From the NCBI GenBank assembly GCA_964347265.1, contig CAYFXV010000005.1, positions 1 through 35,861 of the forward strand: a stretch of 35,861 nt of DNA, in the 5' to 3' direction. Each line of letters begins with the position of its first letter. The stretch's first letter is position 1. The translations under genes were made by a program, and so were the position numbers. Under the pieces are notes generated by a model. It saw nothing but the letters and a program-made list of their open reading frames with translations. It made no database searches and was not told the DNA's origin. Source of the DNA: CS1-C013 sp964347265. Lineage in GTDB: Archaea; Aenigmatarchaeota; Aenigmatarchaeia; Aenigmatarchaeales; Aenigmatarchaeaceae. This document shows positions 22,999 through 31,209 of the stretch, in pieces.

Positions 22999-23773
22999 GC
23001 TTACTTTTTCAAAAAAATCAATAATGAAAACTCCATTAAAACAGTATCATAGAGAAACTCTTGAAAATTCGAAAGCCGTAGTTGTTGATCTAAGTGATAC
23101 AACAGTTAATGGAAATGCTTCTTATGGTGCTTTTTATCTTCCCTGGAAAAAAGCTAAAGAAGGAAAAATTTTGGATGCTCTTAGATTAGGATTAAATGGC
23201 ATCAGAATTTATGCTGTAAGTCATTTGCCTAAAAGATTTTCAAGTTCAAGTGAGTGGGATAGAGAAAACCAGACATTAAAAGATGTTTATCAATGTCTTG
23301 ATAAATGTGGCATAAAGGGAGAAGAAATGGAAGAAGCTGCGGGAAAATATATAAAGAGTAAAATGTTTAGAATTCCAGGAGCTAAAAGTTTCTTACAGAG
23401 AATAAGAAATTTTGGAGAAAGAAAGAAAGTGTACTTATTAACCAGAGAATCTTCTGAGTGTGCAAAAGCAGCTAAAAATCATTTTGGTTTTGATAAGTGT
23501 ATTTCTAATATAACAAGATTAAATAAAAGTGGAATAATAAATGATGTTCAAATAATCATGAAAAAACCTGAAGATAAACCAAGTCTTCTTCAAAAAGAAC
23601 TTGAAAAAGATGGACTGGGATTAAAAGATGTTGTAATGATATCTGACAATCCCGAAGATCCTGATGTTTTTAAAGGTGAAGTGGGGCTTTTTGTCACATA
23701 CAGAAATGGAAAGGGGGAATTAAACATAAATGACTATAGAGAATTTGAAAGACAATTAATAAATCCCGATTAA
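22997..23773 (+). CDS. HAD-superfamily protein with an atypical motif I
   Basis: 258 residues from the ATG at 22997; the ATG at 23024 (MKTPLKQYHRE) is an equally possible start, giving 249. HAD motif I reads VVVDLSDTT (Asp31-x-Ser33-x-Thr35), so the nucleophile is kept while the second Asp of the usual DxDxT is Ser. A helical cap follows (about 50-130). Motif II is VYLLTRES, a Lys occurs in KKPEDKPSLLQ (motif III region), and motif IV is VVMISDNPEDPDVF with acidic residues. Loss of the general acid/base Asp argues against an ordinary phosphatase and leaves other HAD chemistries, a slow phosphatase or a binding role. Its 3' end overlaps the opposing UbiA gene by 18 bases. Confidence 0.75.
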   Translation: MLTFSKKSIMKTPLKQYHRETLENSKAVVVDLSDTTVNGNASYGAFYLPWKKAKEGKILDALRLGLNGIRIYAVSHLPKRFSSSSEWDRENQTLKDVYQCLDKCGIKGEEMEEAAGKYIKSKMFRIPGAKSFLQRIRNFGERKKVYLLTRESSECAKAAKNHFGFDKCISNITRLNKSGIINDVQIIMKKPEDKPSLLQKELEKDGLGLKDVVMISDNPEDPDVFKGEVGLFVTYRNGKGELNINDYREFERQLINPD

Positions 23774-24562
23774 GAAAGCAATAATAGCAAGAAACATTGC
23801 GATCTTCATAATTTTCTGTGATTTTGCTGGATTAAATAACAAAATAAAACATGAGAAAAGAAATATGAAGTTAGCAAAAATTACTAAAAGTAGATAACTT
23901 ATACTGAGCAAACCAAAAAAATAAGGTATTAGACTTATTGCAATTGCAAAAATTATAAAAAAGATTGCAATCCATGAAGAAATAATCTTTCCTAAAATAA
24001 CTGGAAGTGTTTTTGCACCAATTTTCTTATCACCTTTAATATCTTCTATTCCTTTGGTAATTTCTCTACCTAAATTTGCTAAATAAGACATAGAAAACAA
24101 GAAAATGATTGTTACAGTTATATTAACAAATAAAGCTCCGAACAAAAAAGTGGAAGATGCTAACCAACTATCTAAAAAATGTCCTAAAAACATTCTCTTA
24201 ACTTTCCAAGCATACACAAAAGCAACAAATGTGTTAAACAAAGCTAATAAAATCATCTCTGAATTCAAAAATAATATTGCCAAAACATTGGCTAAGACAT
24301 ATGATATAGCTGCATAAAAGGCTGCATTTTTTCTTTTTATTTTTCCTGAAGGTATAACTCTTTTTGGTTTGTTTATTTTATCAATTTTATAGTCATAATA
24401 ATCATTTGTTACGTTTCCTGCACCAGCAATTAGAGAAGCTACTAAAACAGCTATAAAAATTTGAAATGGTTGATAGTATCCAACAATTAATGCTGCCACC
24501 AAAACAGCAAAAGCTGCTAGAAAAACAACTGAAGGTCTTAATATCTTTATATAAGAAATCAT
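23756..24562 (-). CDS. UbiA-family prenyltransferase, probable digeranylgeranylglyceryl phosphate synthase
   Basis: A 268-residue protein with about eight or nine membrane helices. The first Asp-rich motif is NVTNDYYDYKIDK (N53, D54, D57, D61) followed by KPKRVIPSGKI; the second is REITKGIEDIKGDKKIGAKTLP. This arrangement, and the RVIPSG segment, is characteristic of archaeal DGGGP synthase, which attaches the second geranylgeranyl chain to glycerol-1-phosphate-based archaeal lipids; the precise substrate is inferred. The start ATG at 24562 overlaps the eL40 stop (TAATG), so the two are translationally coupled. Length is normal for the family. Confidence 0.88.
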   Translation of the reverse strand: MISYIKILRPSVVFLAAFAVLVAALIVGYYQPFQIFIAVLVASLIAGAGNVTNDYYDYKIDKINKPKRVIPSGKIKRKNAAFYAAISYVLANVLAILFLNSEMILLALFNTFVAFVYAWKVKRMFLGHFLDSWLASSTFLFGALFVNITVTIIFLFSMSYLANLGREITKGIEDIKGDKKIGAKTLPVILGKIISSWIAIFFIIFAIAISLIPYFFGLLSISYLLLVIFANFIFLFSCFILLFNPAKSQKIMKIAMFLAIIAFLIGIY

Positions 24563-24738
24563 TATATCTTCCTTTCTTTAGATTTTGGCCTAAGTTGTTT
24601 TGAGTAACACTTTCTACATTTTACTTTTCCAATTTTAACTTTTCTAGCATCGGCTCTAATTTTAGCATTGCACTTCATGCAAACAAAAACTCTACTATAT
24701 ATTCTCTTGGTTACTGCCTCCACTCTTGTTTTAGGCAT
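24562..24738 (-). CDS. rpl40e: Ribosomal protein eL40 (L40e)
   Basis: A 58-residue basic protein. Two CxxC pairs (CMKC at 20-23 and CRKC at 41-44) form a zinc ribbon, and the end LRPKSKERK is the eL40 signature. The loop between the pairs (NAKIRADARKVKIGKVK) is longer than in the NPxRATKC type I remember from other archaeal L40e proteins. The ATG at 24738 lies just downstream of AAATTTATAAATTT (24764-24777), which fits a near-leaderless message. The gene shares one base with the UbiA-family gene that follows on the same strand. Confidence 0.85.
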   Translation of the reverse strand: MPKTRVEAVTKRIYSRVFVCMKCNAKIRADARKVKIGKVKCRKCYSKQLRPKSKERKI

Positions 24739-24763
24739 AAAATCATTTTATAATATAATAGTT

Positions 24764-24777
24764 AAATTTATAAATTT
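24764..24777 (-). promoter_or_regulatory. TATA-like element of the eL40-UbiA unit
   Basis: AAATTTATAAATTT, a near-palindrome, is centred about 32 nt upstream of the eL40 ATG and overlaps the end of the transglutaminase-like gene. Confidence 0.5.
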
Positions 24778-26551
24778 ACTGAAATAAAGAAAACAGCCAG
24801 TTAAAGAAATCTATTATTGGCTGAAATATGTTTTCCCAAGCATTTTTCTGAGCTACAACTGTTATTATCTTTGATACAGACGTTGAAAAGTCAGGGGTGC
24901 TTACAAAAACTTGTATAAGATTATCATTAACACTCATGGGAGTAAAATTAAAAACAAAATCTTTAGAATCTGTCAAAATTTCTGAAATAGAATCTTTTCT
25001 AAAAATAACAGTTATTTCTTGGGATTCGTCAATAAGATTTGAAACTTTAACTTTTACTGATATTGGTTTTCCTTCGAAAGCTGTTTCATTCACATCCAAA
25101 TAAACTTCTATTGGCTTTTCCAGAACAACAGAAATATTTTTCTGAGCTAAATAGCCAGAATTGTATCCATAGACCTTAAAATCATAGTTTGGTGCTGTAA
25201 ATTCTGCTTCTTCATAACCATATTCACCATAATCTGTAAATATTTGAGAGTCTCTGGCACTAACTAAAAATTTCTCCCCTGGTTTTAAAACAGTTTTTTC
25301 AACTGATAATTGAGCATAACCATAACCTTTTGGATTTAAAACTAGTTGTACAATTGATTCTTTTCCTGCATAGGGAAAAGCCTTTATATCGCATTTATAA
25401 TTTTTTCTTTCATCCAACACTGGTATTTTAAAAATAGTAAAAACTGATTTTTCATTGCAAAAATAAACTATATTTTGAGGTTCTATTATTTCCAAGAAAT
25501 CTTTTCCCCTTCCATCAACACAGCTTTTATATTCAATTTTAGTTAAAAGGCATCTATCAGCTTTTAAGTCTGTTTTTAAAACAGTATAATTGGCCCATAT
25601 GTTATTTGACAAAAGGTTAGTTGTCACATCAATAACAGGCTCTTCTTTTAAATCTAAAATTTTTAATTTAACATCATTGTCACTTAGCTTAATTTTTATA
25701 TTTCCTATTCCATCTGCATTTACTTCACTAAATTTCCAGCTACTATCGGGAAATGTAGCAAATTTCACATGAGTAGCATCTAAATATCCAACTTCAGACC
25801 AAACTGGATCAGCCACTATTCCTTTATCAGCATAAATTTCAGCCCATCCATGAGGTTGAAATTCGTATGTCTCATAAATTCTACCAGGATGCACATATCC
25901 AACAGCAACAGCAGAATAATAACCTAAGTCTCTAAGAAAAGAAACTAACAAATTTGAAAATTCTTTACAAACACCCTTTCTAACTTTTAAAATGTCTTTT
26001 GCAGAAAGGTTAACATCTGAATAAATCCTATCATATTCTACATTTTCTCCTATCCACTTAGCTAAATAAGATATTTTTTCAAAGTCATTGCCTCTTGCTT
26101 TAGAAGCTAGTTCAACAATTTCAGGATCTGCAGACTGAACAAGATCTGTTGGCTCTCTAAATTCCTCTAAGAGTTTCTTATCAATTTCTCCTCTTCTTTT
26201 TATAGAAAGAGTGGAGTTAACAGTATAATTAACCTTTCCTACTGGATCCTTCCACTTTATATTTAACAATCTATTTCCATATTTATCGTAAATAAAACGA
26301 TAAGAACAAAATTTAGTTCTACAAGGCCCAAAAGAGTCTTTAACATCAAAGTAATCTAATGTCTGATATTTGTTTGTCTGTGGTATGGATAAATTTAATT
26401 CAAGGTTATAAATCGTTCCATTTAATTCTATAAAACCACTTTCTACGATATTAACTTTCATTTCACTAACTATTTGAGGGTTTGTTATTTCTGTTGCTGA
26501 GACCTGAATTGGTAGTAGTAAAAATATTGTTAAGATTAAAAGCTTCTTCAT
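24776..26551 (-). CDS. Secreted transglutaminase-like (papain-fold) protein
   Basis: A 591-residue protein with a signal peptide (1-19, MKKLLILTIFLLLPIQVSA). A transglutaminase-like core lies at about 135-260: RKGVCKEFSNLL supplies the catalytic Cys (C195), PHGWAEIY the His (H234), and IVADPVW the Asp (D248), so the triad is complete. An N-terminal beta domain (20-125) and C-terminal Ig-like domains (about 400-560) flank it. The chain ends in an aromatic amphipathic segment (WENIFQPIIDFFNWLFSLF) that may touch the membrane. Archaeal members are mostly thought to be cysteine peptidases rather than crosslinkers, so processing of surface proteins is a reasonable guess. It is divergent from rfcS; TATTTATGTG (26573-26582) lies about 26 nt upstream. 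Confidence 0.85.
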   Translation of the reverse strand: MKKLLILTIFLLLPIQVSATEITNPQIVSEMKVNIVESGFIELNGTIYNLELNLSIPQTNKYQTLDYFDVKDSFGPCRTKFCSYRFIYDKYGNRLLNIKWKDPVGKVNYTVNSTLSIKRRGEIDKKLLEEFREPTDLVQSADPEIVELASKARGNDFEKISYLAKWIGENVEYDRIYSDVNLSAKDILKVRKGVCKEFSNLLVSFLRDLGYYSAVAVGYVHPGRIYETYEFQPHGWAEIYADKGIVADPVWSEVGYLDATHVKFATFPDSSWKFSEVNADGIGNIKIKLSDNDVKLKILDLKEEPVIDVTTNLLSNNIWANYTVLKTDLKADRCLLTKIEYKSCVDGRGKDFLEIIEPQNIVYFCNEKSVFTIFKIPVLDERKNYKCDIKAFPYAGKESIVQLVLNPKGYGYAQLSVEKTVLKPGEKFLVSARDSQIFTDYGEYGYEEAEFTAPNYDFKVYGYNSGYLAQKNISVVLEKPIEVYLDVNETAFEGKPISVKVKVSNLIDESQEITVIFRKDSISEILTDSKDFVFNFTPMSVNDNLIQVFVSTPDFSTSVSKIITVVAQKNAWENIFQPIIDFFNWLFSLFQ

Positions 26552-26554
26552 ACC

Positions 26555-26583
26555 TTTAAATTTATTAAGTTCACATAAATAAT
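26555..26583. promoter_or_regulatory. Divergent promoters of the transglutaminase-like and rfcS genes
   Basis: TTTAAATTTATTA (26555-26567) would start rfcS transcription around 26588, leaving a short leader with GGTG (26590-26593). The minus-strand element at 26573-26582 suits a leaderless transcript from 26551. Confidence 0.45.
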
Positions 26584-26598
26584 ATTACTGGTGTTAAT

Positions 26599-27549
26599 AT
26601 GGACTTCTCTATATGGACAGAAAAATATAGACCAAGAAAATTAAAAGAAGTGATAAATCAAAAGCATGTTGTAGAAAGGTTAAAATTTTTTGTTAAGGAA
26701 TATAAAATACCTCACATGATTTTCGCAGGACCTCCAGGAACAGGAAAAACTTGCTGTGCAGTTGCTATTGCAAGAGAGATTTTTGGAAAGAATTGGAAAC
26801 AGAATTTTCAAGAAACAAATGCCAGTGATATGAGAGGAATTGATGTAATAAGAACAAGAATTAAAAACTTTTCAAGAATAAAGCCAATAGGAGAATCATT
26901 TAAAATAATATTTCTTGATGAAGCTGATTCACTAACCTCTGATGCTCAGAATGCCTTAAGAAGATTAATGGAAATGTATTCAGGTGTGACAAGATTTATT
27001 TTAAGTTGTAATTATTCTTCTCGTATTATTTCACCAATTCAAAGCAGGGCAGCAGTTTTCAGATTTAAATCATTATCTAGAGAAAATGTTTTTGAATACA
27101 TGAAAAGAATAGTAAATAGAGAAAAGCTAAAAATAGATAAAAAAGCTTTAGAAGCTATATATTTAATTTCTGGTGGAGACCTAAGAAAAGCAGTTAATAT
27201 ACTTCAAGCATCAGCAGTTCTAGGAAAGAAAATTACCAAAAATACGATTTATGAAGTTGCTGCACAAGCAGAACCTAAAGAAGTTATAGACATGATAGAC
27301 TATGCTTTAAATGGGAAGTTCTTGGATTCAAGAGAAATTCTAAAAGACTTATTGCTAAAAAGAGGTATTTCTGGTCAAGATATAATAAAAGAAATCTCAA
27401 AACAATTGTACAAGCTTGATATTTCTGATAAAGTAAAAATTGGACTTGTGGAAAAAGTCGGAGAATTCGAATTTAGATTAAATCAAGGTGGAAACGAACA
27501 ATTACAACTGGAAGCCTTATTGTCACAATTTGCCCTCTATAAAAAATAG
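26599..27549 (+). CDS. rfcS: Replication factor C small subunit
   Basis: A 316-residue AAA+ clamp-loader ATPase. The family boxes are present in order: WTEKYRPRKLKEVINQ, Walker A GPPGTGKT (44-51), ETNASDMRG, Walker B FLDEADSL (DEAD at 107-110), the sensor segment RFILSCNYSSRIISPIQSR and the collar domain at the C terminus. The usual SRC motif is SRA (149-151): the Arg finger is kept while the Cys is Ala. RFC loads the PCNA sliding clamp onto primed DNA. It is followed ten bases later by the large-subunit gene, as in many archaea. No intein. Confidence 0.95.
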   Translation: MDFSIWTEKYRPRKLKEVINQKHVVERLKFFVKEYKIPHMIFAGPPGTGKTCCAVAIAREIFGKNWKQNFQETNASDMRGIDVIRTRIKNFSRIKPIGESFKIIFLDEADSLTSDAQNALRRLMEMYSGVTRFILSCNYSSRIISPIQSRAAVFRFKSLSRENVFEYMKRIVNREKLKIDKKALEAIYLISGGDLRKAVNILQASAVLGKKITKNTIYEVAAQAEPKEVIDMIDYALNGKFLDSREILKDLLLKRGISGQDIIKEISKQLYKLDISDKVKIGLVEKVGEFEFRLNQGGNEQLQLEALLSQFALYKK

Positions 27550-27558
27550 GAAGATTAA

Positions 27559-28632
27559 ATGCTTGTTGAAAAATATAGACCAAAAAGATTAGTAGAAATT
27601 GTAGGCCAGAAGACTATTGTTAAAAGTATTACTGATTGGCTTAAGAGGTGGAAACCAGGAAAGGCTTTTTTATTATATGGACCAACAGGAATAGGGAAAA
27701 CATTAATAGTAGATATCATAGCTAAAGAAAATAAGTTTAATTTAATAGAAATTAATGCAAGTAATAAAAATGCTGCTTCTTACATTAGAGAAGTTTTAAT
27801 GCCAGCTTCTAAAGAAGGTTCATTATTAAACAAGAGGCTTATACTAATAGATGAAATAGACTCCTTTAGTGACAGGGGAGCATTAACTGAAATTATTAAA
27901 ACAATAAAACAAAGTGCCTCTCCTGTAATTATGACTGCAAATAATGCTTATGATAAAAAATTGAGGACTTTAAGAAATTATTGCATTCCATTAAGAGTTA
28001 ATAGAATACCTGTGAACTTGATAGAAAGGGAATTAAACAAAATAGCTTTAAAGGAAAAAATAAAAATTAGTAGAGATGTGATAAGAAGAATTGCTATGAA
28101 TTCTGATGGTGATATAAGATCTGCAATAAATGATTTAGAGATCTTTTCCAAAGATACAGAATTTGGAATAAGAGATAAGAAAAAGGATATATTTAAAATT
28201 TTAAAAATAATTTTTCAAGCAAATGATTTGGGAAAGGCTTTGCAAGCAATAGATGAGAGTGATAAAAATATTGATGAAATATTCTGGTGGATAGAGCAAA
28301 ATATTCCCAAAGAGTTTAAGAATGCTGAAGAAATTGCAGAGGCTTTTGAATTGTTAAGTAAAGCTGATTTGTTCAGAAGTAAGATAATTATCAATCAAAA
28401 TTATAGATTTAAAAAATATATGAGAGATTTAATAGCCGGGATTACTCTTATTGGAAATAATAAAAAATTTATTATGTACAAGCCTCCTGACAGATTAGTT
28501 ATATTGGGAAGAACAAAAGCTATGAGAAATAAAAATGAAGAACTATATAAAAATTTAGGAAATATCTTACATTGTTCTAAAAGAAAGATAAAGGAGCAAA
28601 TGCCTTATTTGAATATTTTTTTAAAGAAATAA
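27559..28632 (+). CDS. rfcL: Replication factor C large subunit (short form)
   Basis: A 357-residue AAA+ protein: LVEKYRPKRLVEIVGQ, Walker A GPTGIGKT (41-48), INASNKN, Walker B LILIDEIDS (DEID at 98-101), then a lid domain and a collar domain ending in MPYLNIFLKK. Archaeal RfcL proteins are usually longer, with a charged tail ending in a PCNA-interacting (PIP) box; here the chain stops right after the collar, and no convincing PIP box is seen (KEQMPYLNIF is a poor match). AGGAAG overlapping the rfcS stop serves as ribosome binding site. It ends 12 bases from the convergent pilin-like gene. Confidence 0.92.
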   Translation: MLVEKYRPKRLVEIVGQKTIVKSITDWLKRWKPGKAFLLYGPTGIGKTLIVDIIAKENKFNLIEINASNKNAASYIREVLMPASKEGSLLNKRLILIDEIDSFSDRGALTEIIKTIKQSASPVIMTANNAYDKKLRTLRNYCIPLRVNRIPVNLIERELNKIALKEKIKISRDVIRRIAMNSDGDIRSAINDLEIFSKDTEFGIRDKKKDIFKILKIIFQANDLGKALQAIDESDKNIDEIFWWIEQNIPKEFKNAEEIAEAFELLSKADLFRSKIIINQNYRFKKYMRDLIAGITLIGNNKKFIMYKPPDRLVILGRTKAMRNKNEELYKNLGNILHCSKRKIKEQMPYLNIFLKK

Positions 28633-28644
28633 CAGCTTTAAGCA

Positions 28645-29628
28645 TTAACCGCCGTATCCAAACTCTGTTTTAGTTTTCATTTCCTTTGATTTTAAGCTAA
28701 AAATAAAATATGGCTCTTCATCTGGATAACAATCCTTTCCAATATGTCTATCACCAATTGATATACAGTCAACATAAAGTCTTGGGATTTCAATACCTCC
28801 AATGTCAACTCCTCCAAATCTATATTCATTAATTGATTTACCATTGCCTTGACTATTAATTGTTTCGTCAATTTTTAATCTTCCTTCAAACCACACTTTT
28901 AATTTTGAATCTGTCCCGCTCTCGTACCAGTACATTTCAAAATAATATGCATCAAAATATTGCCATCTATCCTCATAGAAATATCGCCTATCTACATGAA
29001 TATCAATATTTGGAGAAGTCCAATAATTTCCAACAGCTTCGGAGTAAACACGTAATTTATAATTATTTTGATCATTCCATAAACCTAAATTTAAAATTTG
29101 ATTTCCGTTATCATAGAAACCCATAAAATAGTGTATATTGTTGTTTGAAGGTAACGTAGTAAAATTTACATATACTCTAACATAAATTTCACTCATTCCA
29201 GCTAAATTCTTGTAAACATATTCAATATCATCACAATAAAGACTGTAATTACCATGGTATTCTATATTCACTACTTCTGGGTTTCCATAACTACCTGTCC
29301 ATTTACTTAAGTCACTTGTTTCAAAACCGTTTGAAAAAAATATGAAATTACTATCAAATTTTATTCCTTTTTTTAACATCTCTTTTTTAAAGAAATCTTC
29401 TGTAAAATAAATATCTCTTATTACTTTTTCTAAATCTCCATTACTGCTATTGTTAGAAGCCTGAAAAGTTAGTATAAAACTGTCTTTTATAGAAGGTATA
29501 AAAGAAAGTTCTTGCTGTTCCTCAATTTGAGTTAATCTAATATCACTAAATCCTGCCAAGTATTGAAAAGTTAATATAATAATATAAATTATTATTACAC
29601 TTGAGATAATGAAAAATTGTGCTTTCAT
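28645..29628 (-). CDS. Pilin-like N-terminal helix with LamG/jelly-roll ectodomain
   Basis: A 327-residue protein. The start MKAQFFIISSVIIIYIIILTF is a two-to-three-residue basic head followed at once by a long hydrophobic helix, as in archaeal pilin-like proteins with class III signal peptides; the Lys-Ala-Gln-Phe context is close to, but not a strict match for, the processing consensus. Residues about 98-310 form a concanavalin-like (LamG-type) jelly roll: NGFETSDLSKWTGSYGNP, YSLYCDD, YVRVYVNFTTLP, FDAYYFEMYWYESG, LYVDCISIG. Such domains bind glycans or proteins. The start lies four bases after the aIF2-beta stop, so it is the last gene of the TBP-MCM run. Possible adhesin or minor pilin. 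Confidence 0.75.
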   Translation of the reverse strand: MKAQFFIISSVIIIYIIILTFQYLAGFSDIRLTQIEEQQELSFIPSIKDSFILTFQASNNSSNGDLEKVIRDIYFTEDFFKKEMLKKGIKFDSNFIFFSNGFETSDLSKWTGSYGNPEVVNIEYHGNYSLYCDDIEYVYKNLAGMSEIYVRVYVNFTTLPSNNNIHYFMGFYDNGNQILNLGLWNDQNNYKLRVYSEAVGNYWTSPNIDIHVDRRYFYEDRWQYFDAYYFEMYWYESGTDSKLKVWFEGRLKIDETINSQGNGKSINEYRFGGVDIGGIEIPRLYVDCISIGDRHIGKDCYPDEEPYFIFSLKSKEMKTKTEFGYGG

Positions 29629-29632
29629 TATT

Positions 29633-30040
29633 TCACTTTATTGGTTTAACAGAAGCCTTAGCTCCGCAGGCCTCACATTTTAAAAAAGTTATTCTGTCTT
29701 CTTTTATTAATTTTGTGTCGGGTCTGCCGCATTCTTTACAAGTAACATAATCTTTTATGTAGACTTCTAATTTTTTCTGTATTAGATTTCTTGGTACTCT
29801 TGACTGTAATATTAATCTAGTACCATCAAAATTAGCTGGTGTTGCTAATTCTTTTGCTAAGAATTTTAATAGATGCTTAGGACCTCTTCTTAAAGTTTGA
29901 TATATTTGAGAAAAGTTCTTAATTATAGTTTGATTACCTTGGACAATAGTTTCAACAACAGGAACTTCAAACCTTTCTGAAGTTTTTTCTGTTTTGGGTA
30001 ATTTTTCGTATGCTTCATTTAATAAAGTTTCATAATCCAT
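29633..30040 (-). CDS. eif2b: Translation initiation factor aIF2 beta subunit
   Basis: 135 residues from the ATG at 30040; an in-frame GTG at 30049 would add three. The sequence matches aIF2-beta: an N-terminal helix, the core LRRGPKHLLKFLAKELATPAN, VPRNLIQKKLEVYIKDYV, and a C-terminal zinc ribbon with CKECGRPDT and CEACGAK. With the alpha and gamma subunits it delivers initiator Met-tRNA to the small ribosomal subunit. TTTAAATAG (about 30062-30070, minus strand) is centred 26 nt upstream, so it may also have its own leaderless transcript in addition to read-through from upstream genes. Confidence 0.93.
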   Translation of the reverse strand: MDYETLLNEAYEKLPKTEKTSERFEVPVVETIVQGNQTIIKNFSQIYQTLRRGPKHLLKFLAKELATPANFDGTRLILQSRVPRNLIQKKLEVYIKDYVTCKECGRPDTKLIKEDRITFLKCEACGAKASVKPIK

Positions 30041-30072
30041 TTTATTCACTAAAATATATCTATTTAAACTAT

Positions 30073-31188
30073 TTATATAATTCTAAATTTTATTGTTTCA
30101 TCTGGAGTTAAGGATACATTATAAATTCTAATTTCATCAATAATACCATCAAAATGTTGTCCCACGTCTTGAGGTGCACATACGTCACATCTTATACCTA
30201 TATGTAGAGCTCTATCTGGATCAGAATAACTATACCATATGTCACCTGTGTAAGATTGAATGCCCTCTAATTTATCATCCGCATAAACTTTAATATGCGT
30301 TCCATTGTAATTACCAAAAACATAATGCCAAAAACCATCTCTTAAATCACTACTTCCAATTGCAGAAGCATAAGTAGTTGAAGATTCTGCTATATACAAT
30401 TTGATTTTTCCACCCTCTAAAGTAAATAACCATCCCATATCCACACCAACAGAAGGTGTAAAAATATCAGCTATAGCCATAGGAGATGAAGTACTTGAAG
30501 TTTTAATCCAAGCTTCAATTGTAAAATTCTCATCAGTAATTCTTAAGGATTCGTCATGATGTGCTGCAACAAAATCATCTACACCGTCAAATTCTAATCC
30601 CATACCAAATTTACCCTTAACCCATTTAGGACAGTCTACAGTTGGAGGTTCAGAACAAACAATAGGAATTGCACCTGTCATCTCGTATAATGTTCCATCA
30701 TTTTCATATCCAGATTTATCATGTGCAATTGTTCCTTCGCCTTCATCAAAATCTAAAGTCAAAATATAAGAACCGAGTAATTCTGCCTCAAAATAAGCTA
30801 AAGCTTCTGTGTTTGGATTTATTATTCTCAGAGAATGTTGTCCTTCAGGCATACCCCCACCTTCATGTAAAATTATGCTTCCTGTTATCTTTCCTTCTAT
30901 ATAAACTGGATCTAGATCAAAATCAAACAACTCACCATCAACATAAACATTTAAACTATCATTAGTAATTACTCCGTTACCACAATTTCTAATAAAAAAT
31001 TTATTTTGGAATGCCTCTTCTATTTTTATACATGAAGATAAAACTTCTAAACTTTTTTCTGTTCTAACTTCTCCAGCATAACTAATTTCTGAAAAAAAAC
31101 CACTTAGATATAACCACATCATTAAACTTATAAAAACAACAATAACAAAAATTATGACTAAAGTTATTAAAGTTACTGCTGCTTTCAT
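30073..31188 (-). CDS. Pilin-like protein with C-terminal LamG domain
   Basis: A 371-residue protein. MKAAV followed by a long hydrophobic helix (about 5-32) fits the class III prepilin consensus (Lys-Ala-Ala-Val), so cleavage before Ala3 by the prepilin peptidase encoded at 16380-17195 is possible. A pilin-type beta segment follows (about 50-140: FFIRNCGNGVITNDSLNVYV). Residues about 145-365 are a typical LamG/concanavalin-like domain: LDFDEGEGTIAHDKSGYENDG, MGLEFDGVDDFV, NFTIEAWIKT, GIIDEIRIYNVSLT. It lies 21 bases downstream of the RPA-like gene and upstream of aIF2-beta. Probable surface adhesin or pilus subunit; ligand unknown. Confidence 0.8.
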   Translation of the reverse strand: MKAAVTLITLVIIFVIVVFISLMMWLYLSGFFSEISYAGEVRTEKSLEVLSSCIKIEEAFQNKFFIRNCGNGVITNDSLNVYVDGELFDFDLDPVYIEGKITGSIILHEGGGMPEGQHSLRIINPNTEALAYFEAELLGSYILTLDFDEGEGTIAHDKSGYENDGTLYEMTGAIPIVCSEPPTVDCPKWVKGKFGMGLEFDGVDDFVAAHHDESLRITDENFTIEAWIKTSSTSSPMAIADIFTPSVGVDMGWLFTLEGGKIKLYIAESSTTYASAIGSSDLRDGFWHYVFGNYNGTHIKVYADDKLEGIQSYTGDIWYSYSDPDRALHIGIRCDVCAPQDVGQHFDGIIDEIRIYNVSLTPDETIKFRII

Positions 31189-31209
31189 AAGAATTATTTA
31201 TCTTATCTA

